Assembly (NCBI GenBank): GCA_013140785.1
Contig: JABFRZ010000553.1
Coordinates: 1-6,712 of the forward strand
From: Planctomycetota bacterium
GTDB taxonomy: Bacteria; Planctomycetota; UBA1135; GCA-002686595
Length of the DNA: 6,712 bases
Reading direction: 5' to 3'
Shown: piece by piece, positions 1-4,938 of the stretch
How positions within the stretch are numbered: position 1 is the stretch's first letter
Layout of the letters: every line of letters starts with the position of its first letter
Notes under the pieces: model-generated
What the model saw: only the letters and a program-made list of their open reading frames with translations
Databases searched by the model: none
Told to the model about the DNA's origin: nothing
Made by a program: the position numbers and the translations under genes

Positions 1-92
1 CGTGCAGGTCGCGCCGAACCATGCTCCCGCCGCGACCGGTGAGGGTCACCCTCCCGCCCGCGGCGGGAGCATGGTTCGGCGCGACCTGCACG
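1..92. repeat. 34-bp perfect inverted repeat (fold-back hairpin) at the window edge
   Basis: Bases 1-34 are the exact reverse complement of bases 59-92. The 24 bases between them also fold in nearly the same register: 37-39 pair with 54-56, and GAGGGT (41-46) pairs with ACCCTC (48-53) around a single base. In the minus-strand reading, bases 97-35 give a normal TIG start (ELVQVAP, then GGRVTLTG), while bases 34-1 give residues with no TIG character where GxGF is expected. This fits a snap-back copy primed by the natural GAGGGT/ACCCTC dyad at a contig end. A genuine inversion is possible but less likely. Confidence 0.9.
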
Positions 93-3000
93 AGCTCCGG
101 CCGGATGGCCTCGTACGTGAAGGCGTTGAGGAGCGTGACGCTGCCGTACGGGGTGCGCAGCGACACCGAGACCTTGCGTCCCAGGGTTCCCGGCGGGGTC
201 ACGCAGGTGACGCGCGTGTCGTCGTGCACCACGAGCTCGAGCGCCGCGGCGCCGCCGAAGAGCACGCCTACCCGGCCATCGGAGAAGCCGGAGCCCGTCA
301 GCTCCACCCTCGTTCCGCCCAGGAACGGGCCGGCCGGCGGAGAAACGCTCGTGAGCTTGGGCGGGCCCCCGATCTCGAAGGCGCCCGGCAGGGTGGCCGC
401 GCCGTTCGCGTTGCGCACCGTGACGTCCATGGACTTGGTCGGGCTGCCCTTGACGCGGCAGGTGAGGCGCGTGTCGTCCCGCACGACCACATCCGAGGCC
501 ACGAAGGGCCCGAACAAGACGGTGCACGCGCCCGGCGAGAAGTTCGCGAAGCCGGTGCCGGTGAGCGTGATCAGGCTGGTGCCGAGCGGGGCGCCGCGCG
601 AAGGCGAGACCGAGGTGAGCGTCGGGCGCACGTGGTAGCGGTAGGCCTCTGCCACGCTCCCGGTGCCCGTGTTGTTGTTGATCGACACGTCCACGCTCGC
701 GCCGGGCGTGCCCGGCGGCGCCGCGCACAGCACGGTTTGGTCGTCCACCGTGATCACATTGCTCGACAGGACGTCGCCGAACTTCACGCGGTTGGCGCCG
801 GTGCGAACGGACAGGAAACCGCGCCCGCGGATCGTCACCAGGTTGTCGCCGTCCGCCCGGCCGCTCGCGGGCTCGATCGAGACGATCGTCGGGGGCTGCT
901 TGCCGTAGTAGAAGCTCGCCGGCAGCAAGGCTGCGCCGTTCTCGTTGCTCACGCTCACGTCGGCATAGCCGGTCGCGTTGGCGGGCGTGAGGCAGGTCAG
1001 CGTGGTGTCGTTCACCACGACCACCGCGCCCGCGAGGGAGCCGTTGAACCTGACACGGTTCTGGCCCGCGCCGTTCACGAGGAAGCCGCTGCCGGAGAGC
1101 GTCACGCTCGTGCCGCCGATCGTTGGCCCCACGTCGGGCGTGAGCGCGAGCAGGGCGGGCTTCTGGTGGTAGGCGAAGCTCTGCGTGCCGGTCTGCCCGT
1201 TGGCGTTGCTCAGGCTGACCTGCACCGAGCTGAGCGGCGTGCCGGCCGGCGCGACGCACGTGAGCTGCGTGTCGCTCGCGACCGTGACGTTCGTGGCCGG
1301 GACTCCGTCGAACAGGACCTGGTTCGCTCCCGGCGCATCCACCTGGAAGCCCGTGCCGGTGAGCTGCACGCTGGCGCCGCCCAGCGAGCTGCCCGCGGCG
1401 GGAAGGAGCGCGTTCAGCGTCGGCAGCCGGTGGTAGCGGAAGCCCTGGGTCCGTTGGCCGGTGCCGTTCGCGTTCGTCACGACCACGTCCACACTCGTGC
1501 CCGGCGTGCCGGGCGGCACCGCGCAGGTGAGCCGGGCGTCGTCGATCACCGCCAGCGCGGAAACGGCGACGCCGCCGAAGGTCACGAAGTTCGTGCCCGC
1601 GGAGTCGGCCAGGAAGCCCGCGCCCGTGATCTCCACCGTGCCCGGCGCGTTGGCGCGGGCGCTCGCCGGCGTGACCGCCGTGATGCTCGGTTGCGGAACC
1701 GAGTAGCTGAAGCCGTTCGCCAGCGTGCCGGAGCCGTTGGAGTTGGACACGCTCACGTCCACGAGCGCATCGAGGACGCCCGGCGGCGTGATGCAGCGCA
1801 GGGTCGTATCGTTCTGCACGAGTACGCTGCTCGCGAGCGTCCCGCCGAAGGTGACGAAGGTGCTCCCGGCGCCGTCCACCAGGAAGCCCGCGCCGGTGAG
1901 CGTGACCGCGGTTCCGCCCCGGAACGTCCCGCGCTGCGGCGCGACGGCCGTGATGCGCGGCCGCGCGTGGTAGCGGTAGCTGCCCGCCAGCGTGGCCGAG
2001 CCGCGCGCGTTGACGAGGACCACGTCCACGCTCTGACCGGCGGTTCCAACGGGCGCGTTGCAGCGCACGAGCTGGTCGCCGACCACGCTCACGCTGGTCG
2101 CGGGCAGGCCGCCGAAGGTGATGTTGGGCGTTCCGGCCTGGTCGTTCAGGAAGCCCGAGCCGGTCAGCGTGATGCGCGCCTGGCCTGCGGCCGCGCCGCT
2201 CGCGGGCGAAATCGAGGTGAGCGCGGGCGCCTCGTGGTAGCGGAAGGCGCCGGCCAGCGTGGCGGTGCCGTTCTGATTGACGAGCAGCAGATCCACCGTC
2301 GTGCCGGGCGTGCCCGACGGGAGCTCGCACTGGAGCACGGTGTCGCTCAGCACCTCGACCTGCGAGGCGGTGACGCCGCCCGCGACCACGAGCGGCGCGC
2401 CCGCGTCGTCGTCGAGGAAGCCCGTGCCGCTGAGCGTCACCGGCGTGAACAGAAGCGCGTGTCCGTGCGTGGGCGAGACGGAGCCGAGGGTCGGGAGAGC
2501 GTGGTAGCGGAAGGCCGCCGTGCGCGTGGCCGAGCCGTTCGAGTTCGAGACCTGCACGTCCACCGTCGCGAGCGGCGTCCCGGCGGGCGCCTGGCAGGTC
2601 AGCGTGGCGTCGTTCACGACCGTCACCGCGCTGGCCAGGATTCCGCCGAAGCGCACGCTGTTCGTGCCGGCCGGACCGTCGAGGAAGCCGCTGCCCGAGA
2701 GCGTCACCACGCTGCCGCCCGACGCGCTGCCCGAGGCCGGCAACACGGTGTTCACGGCCAGCGGCAAGGCGTAGGTGAAGGCCAGCGGCAGCGTGGCCGT
2801 GCCGTTCTGGTTTGCCACGGTCACGTTGACGATGGTGCCGGCCGTGCCCGCGGGCACGAGGCAGCGCAGCGAGCTGTCCGACAACACCACGACCCCGGTG
2901 GCGCGGACTCCGCCGAAGCGCACCTGGTTCACGACGGGCGTGTCCAACTGGAAGCCCGAACCCGCGAGGTTGACCAGCGTGCCCCCGCTCGCGCGTCCGA

Positions 3001-4738
3001 TCGCGGGCGAGAGCGAGACGACGCTGGGCAGCGCGTGGTAGCGGTAGCCGCTGAAGCTGGCGCGCCCGGCGCTGTTCGTGACCGCGACGTCCACGGTCGC
3101 TCCGGCCGTGCCGCGGGGCGCGACGCAGGCGATGCTCGTGTCCGAGAGCAGCGTCACCGACGTGGCCGCGACGCCTCCGAACGTGACCTGCGGCGTCGCG
3201 CCGCTGCCGGTGAAGGACGTGCCGGAGAGGACGACGGCGGTCCCTCCGAGCGACGTGCCGCTCGGGGGTTGCAGAGCGGTGATGCCGAGGTCGCTCTCGT
3301 AGAAGAAGGCGCTTGCCAGCGCGGCCTCGCCGTTCGCGTTGCGCAGCGTCACCGTGACGCTCGTCCCCGCCGCGCCCGAAGGCGTGCGGCAGGTCAGCAA
3401 GGTGTCGTTCAGGACCGAGACGCTCGTCGCGCCCTTGGCTCCGAAGAGGACGAGGTTGGCGCCGCCCGACAGGAAGCCCGAGCCGCGCACCTGGATGGTC
3501 GTGCCGCCCAGATCGTCGCCGCTCACGGGCGAGATCGAGGTCAGCGCCGGCAGCGCCTGGTAGAAGAAGCTGCCCGCGTAGACGGCCTTGCCGTTGTTGT
3601 TGACGACGGTCACCTCGACCAGTTGTCCGGGCGGACCGGCGGGGCTCGCGCAGCTCAGCGCGGTGTCGCTCAGCACGACCACGTTCGAGGCCTCCGCGCC
3701 GTCGAGGAACACGCGGTGCGCGCCCGCGCCGGAGGCGCCGAAGTTCAGGCCGGAGAGGGTCAGGGGCGTGCCGCCGAGCGCGCTGCCCGCGAGCGGCGCG
3801 ACGTCGAAGAGGGCTGGCCCGGTCGAGAGCAGTTCCACGTTGCCGTGAGCGTTGATGACTTCGCGCTGGCCGGGGAGGGGCGCGCAGGGCGAGTTCGGCT
3901 GGCTGCCGCGCACCACGACGCGGTTGGTGGGGTCGTTGCGCACGTCCACCACGAGGTCGATCGAGCCGGCGGTGTGGCCGGGGCGTTCGAAGGCCCACAG
4001 CTTGCCGAGCGGCGAGGCGTAGCTCGTGAGCTCTTCCAGGCAGGTCGTCGCCGCGGGAAGGACCCGGAACAGCGCGCGATCCGCGCTCGTCCAGGACATG
4101 CCATTGACCAGCGCCAAGTCGCCCTGGTGCATGGCGATGTCCACGATGCGGTAGCCCAGGCGCTCGAGCTCGCGGTTGCAGGCCGGATTGACGTGGTCGC
4201 CGTGTCCGTGCTGCACCAGCAGGCGCAGCGGCGTGTCGGCGGGCGTCTTACCCATGCAGAAGCGGATGACCTGGTCCACGCGCTCCATGTCGTAGGCCGC
4301 GTCGAACACGTTGGCGCCGGGGATGTTGCCGTAGCCCGAGCCGTACAGCAGCACCTCGCCGTTGGCGAGCTCGAACACGAAGATGCCGACGTTGCCGGCG
4401 ACGCCGCCGGTGGGGGAGGCGCGCAAGCCGTAGACGCAGTAGAAGCCCAGCGAGTCGTCGCCCGTGACCGGCACGAAGTCGGCGGTGGTCTTGATCGGGG
4501 TGCCGCGGTTGGCGCGCGAGTCGTCCACCGAGCAGATGCCGGCGGCCATGCGGCCGGGGGGCGCGCCGCCGGCCGAGGAGCTCTGTGTCGCGAGCTTCGT
4601 GGGCGCGGCGCCCGCGTACCCGATGAGGTGGACACAGTTGTCCTCCTCACCCGGAGAGGCGGGCAGGGCTTGCGGAGACGAGGCGAGCAGTGAGGCGGCG
4701 AACAGCGCTGCCGCGCTCAGCCGGTGAATGGCCAGCAT
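1..4738 (-). CDS. Exported MBL-fold protein with a long IPT/TIG repeat stalk, C-terminus missing
   Basis: The frame is open from an ATG at 4738 to base 1 (1579 codons, no stop), so the C-terminus is outside the window. Residues 1 to about 27 look like a Sec signal peptide: His-Arg, then a hydrophobic core LSAAALFAASLLA, then a likely cut near ALPA-S. Residues 113-290 resemble a metallo-beta-lactamase fold, with HGHGDH at 177-182 and PGHTAGSI at 253-260. From residue 309 on there are 14 complete IPT/TIG repeats of 86-90 residues and a fifteenth that starts at 1548. The last 11 codons (1569-1579) come from a fold-back sequence and are probably not real. Known of the families: TIG domains are immunoglobulin-like modules common in surface proteins; MBL folds are usually metal-dependent hydrolases. 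Inferred: an exported protein with an enzyme-like head on a stalk. The substrate is unknown. The start is supported by the signal peptide and a GGAA seven bases upstream. The reading frame is very secure; the function is not. Confidence 0.95.
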   Translation of the reverse strand, partial: MLAIHRLSAAALFAASLLASSPQALPASPGEEDNCVHLIGYAGAAPTKLATQSSSAGGAPPGRMAAGICSVDDSRANRGTPIKTTADFVPVTGDDSLGFYCVYGLRASPTGGVAGNVGIFVFELANGEVLLYGSGYGNIPGANVFDAAYDMERVDQVIRFCMGKTPADTPLRLLVQHGHGDHVNPACNRELERLGYRIVDIAMHQGDLALVNGMSWTSADRALFRVLPAATTCLEELTSYASPLGKLWAFERPGHTAGSIDLVVDVRNDPTNRVVVRGSQPNSPCAPLPGQREVINAHGNVELLSTGPALFDVAPLAGSALGGTPLTLSGLNFGASGAGAHRVFLDGAEASNVVVLSDTALSCASPAGPPGQLVEVTVVNNNGKAVYAGSFFYQALPALTSISPVSGDDLGGTTIQVRGSGFLSGGANLVLFGAKGATSVSVLNDTLLTCRTPSGAAGTSVTVTLRNANGEAALASAFFYESDLGITALQPPSGTSLGGTAVVLSGTSFTGSGATPQVTFGGVAATSVTLLSDTSIACVAPRGTAGATVDVAVTNSAGRASFSGYRYHALPSVVSLSPAIGRASGGTLVNLAGSGFQLDTPVVNQVRFGGVRATGVVVLSDSSLRCLVPAGTAGTIVNVTVANQNGTATLPLAFTYALPLAVNTVLPASGSASGGSVVTLSGSGFLDGPAGTNSVRFGGILASAVTVVNDATLTCQAPAGTPLATVDVQVSNSNGSATRTAAFRYHALPTLGSVSPTHGHALLFTPVTLSGTGFLDDDAGAPLVVAGGVTASQVEVLSDTVLQCELPSGTPGTTVDLLLVNQNGTATLAGAFRYHEAPALTSISPASGAAAGQARITLTGSGFLNDQAGTPNITFGGLPATSVSVVGDQLVRCNAPVGTAGQSVDVVLVNARGSATLAGSYRYHARPRITAVAPQRGTFRGGTAVTLTGAGFLVDGAGSTFVTFGGTLASSVLVQNDTTLRCITPPGVLDALVDVSVSNSNGSGTLANGFSYSVPQPSITAVTPASARANAPGTVEITGAGFLADSAGTNFVTFGGVAVSALAVIDDARLTCAVPPGTPGTSVDVVVTNANGTGQRTQGFRYHRLPTLNALLPAAGSSLGGASVQLTGTGFQVDAPGANQVLFDGVPATNVTVASDTQLTCVAPAGTPLSSVQVSLSNANGQTGTQSFAYHQKPALLALTPDVGPTIGGTSVTLSGSGFLVNGAGQNRVRFNGSLAGAVVVVNDTTLTCLTPANATGYADVSVSNENGAALLPASFYYGKQPPTIVSIEPASGRADGDNLVTIRGRGFLSVRTGANRVKFGDVLSSNVITVDDQTVLCAAPPGTPGASVDVSINNNTGTGSVAEAYRYHVRPTLTSVSPSRGAPLGTSLITLTGTGFANFSPGACTVLFGPFVASDVVVRDDTRLTCRVKGSPTKSMDVTVRNANGAATLPGAFEIGGPPKLTSVSPPAGPFLGGTRVELTGSGFSDGRVGVLFGGAAALELVVHDDTRVTCVTPPGTLGRKVSVSLRTPYGSVTLLNAFTYEAIRPELVQVAPNHAPAAGGRVTLTGRGGSMVRRDLH
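35..3814 (-). repeat. Tandem array of 14 complete and one partial IPT/TIG domains
   Basis: Each unit follows the family pattern: a hydrophobic start with xSxSPxxG, then GGTxVTLTGxGF, a VxFGG strand, SDTxLxC, PxGTxGxxVDVxVxNxNG, and a final aromatic strand such as FxYHxLP. Unit boundaries, from N- to C-terminus (plus-strand coordinates): 3814-3548, 3547-3290, 3289-3026, 3025-2762, 2761-2492, 2491-2225, 2224-1958, 1957-1691, 1690-1421, 1420-1157, 1156-893, 892-623, 622-359, 358-98, and a partial unit 97-35. Units are 258-270 bases. Nearly all keep the single Cys in SDTxLxC, which is also usual in the family. Unit 6 lacks the GG and the FGG motif. Unit 9 has ANAPGT in place of GGT. Unit 13 has LFGPF and lacks the P-x-GT turn. 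Unit 14 is the shortest around the central strand. The array continues past the window edge by an unknown number of units. Confidence 0.93.
3869..4402 (-). other. Metallo-beta-lactamase-fold domain, divergent
   Basis: This part encodes residues 113-290 of the left-hand protein. It begins with strand-like sequence (GIFVFELANGEVLLYGSG), where MBL proteins normally carry a hydrophobic strand ending in D-T-G. The metal motif HxHxDH is present as H177, H179, D181 and H182. The third-motif histidine is H255 in PGHTAGSI. The strand after it reads RVVVRGSQP, where the usual motif is a hydrophobic strand ending in G-D, so the metal-bridging Asp appears to be Ser279. No clear fifth-motif histidine is visible; H298 is the only candidate and sits closer than usual. 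The fold assignment rests on two well-spaced motifs and is fairly good. Catalytic competence is doubtful. It could be a one-metal or non-catalytic variant. Confidence 0.72.
4657..4738 (-). other. Predicted signal peptide of the MBL-TIG protein
   Basis: Residues 1-27: a short n-region with one Arg and one His, a core of about 13 mostly Ala/Leu residues (7-19), then a polar SSPQALPA stretch before SPGEED. The best cut is after Ala27, though Leu at -3 is not ideal. No lipobox cysteine is present, since the first Cys is residue 35, so a lipoprotein signal is unlikely. Confidence 0.75.
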
Positions 4739-4745
4739 GTGCGGA

Positions 4746-4749
4746 TTCC
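4746..4749 (-). promoter_or_regulatory. Weak ribosome binding site (GGAA) for the MBL-TIG gene
   Basis: On the minus strand GGAA lies seven bases before the ATG at 4738 (bases 4745-4739 between). It is only a partial Shine-Dalgarno match, but the spacing is right. Together with the signal peptide that begins at this ATG it supports the chosen start. Confidence 0.45.
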
Positions 4750-4760
4750 GTGGTGGATCG

Positions 4761-4785
4761 GGGGGTGCCTGTGAACCGTACCCCC
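4761..4785. other. Small inverted repeat in the leader of the MBL-TIG gene
   Basis: GGGGGT (4761-4766) pairs with ACCCCC (4780-4785) around a 13-base loop. It overlaps the edge of a second small dyad, CCCTG-TC-CAGGG (4783-4794). Both lie 23-56 bases upstream of the ATG, where they could fold in a 5' leader or serve as an operator. Short G/C runs arise easily in GC-rich DNA, so function is speculative. No convincing -35/-10 promoter could be placed in the surrounding 200 bases. Confidence 0.3.
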
Positions 4786-4863
4786 TGTCCAGGGCGCGGG
4801 AGATTTCTTGGTGCCGGATGTCCTGCCCGCTGGCGCAGGCGGAAAAGAGTTCCGCGAAGCGAT

Positions 4864-4880
4864 GCGAGCCGGCGGCTCGC
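4864..4880. other. Small intergenic hairpin, 7-bp stem
   Basis: GCGAGCC (4864-4870) and GGCTCGC (4874-4880) form a perfect 7-bp stem around GGC. It lies between the larger terminator-like hairpin and the start of the left-hand gene, with no T run on either side. It may be part of the terminator region or chance GC pairing. Confidence 0.35.
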
Positions 4881-4891
4881 TGGCTCGTTGA

Positions 4892-4925
4892 GGAAGACGC
4901 ACCGCGTCTCCGCGGTGCGTTTTTC
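4892..4925 (-). terminator. Terminator-like hairpin after the CBM96/PKD gene
   Basis: ACGCACCGCG (4897-4906) pairs perfectly with CGCGGTGCGT (4911-4920) around four bases. The stem can be extended by weaker pairs to 4892/4925. It begins 14 bases after the stop codon at 4939-4941 of the right-hand gene, where an intrinsic terminator is expected. In the minus-strand transcript the loop reads GAGA, a stable GNRA-type tetraloop, but the tail is only UCUUCCUC. The clean run of five T (4920-4924) follows the stem on the plus strand, so the element may act in both directions. It suggests the two genes are not one operon. Confidence 0.7.
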
Positions 4926-4938
4926 CTGCCGCCCGCTG

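Larger units (their letters stand above)
4739..4938. other. Intergenic region between the two minus-strand genes
   Basis: The 200 bases hold the terminator-like hairpin, two weaker dyads and the GGAA before the next ATG. TGGACA (minus strand, bases 4792-4787) resembles a -35 element but has no -10 partner at the right distance. No coding frame here has domain character; the plus-strand frames that cross it are continuations of antisense shadows. The promoter of the left-hand gene is expected here but is not recognisable. Confidence 0.6.

Noticed and set aside
1..92. Transposon end or integron attC site
   Set aside because: No transposase or integrase gene and no target duplication or attC core sites are visible, and the repeat stops exactly at the window edge.
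98..3814. CRISPR-like or satellite array, given regular repeats of about 265 bp
   Set aside because: The units are diverged and in one coding frame, with protein-level conservation typical of TIG domains. There are no short identical repeats with unique spacers.
98..3814. One conserved cysteine per TIG repeat as a novel feature
   Set aside because: A Cys at this position (SDTxLxC before the Pro turn) is common in the IPT/TIG family, so it is not unusual.
3760..4650. Second minus-strand frame of 296 codons
   Set aside because: It overlaps the MBL-encoding part in another frame, is mostly Arg, Ser, Thr, Pro and Ala, and has no recognisable motif.
2..4693. Plus-strand open frame of 1563 codons
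   Set aside because: It lies exactly antisense to the MBL-TIG frame. Its product is rich in Arg, Ala, Gly, His and Val with no domain pattern, and it arises from GC-biased codons on the other strand. The minus-strand frame has a signal peptide, MBL motifs and 14 TIG repeats.
4785..4860. Sigma-70 or ECF promoter for the left-hand gene
   Set aside because: TGGACA (minus strand, 4792-4787) and GGAACT (minus strand, near 4850) each resemble a -35 box, but neither has an acceptable -10 partner at the right spacing.
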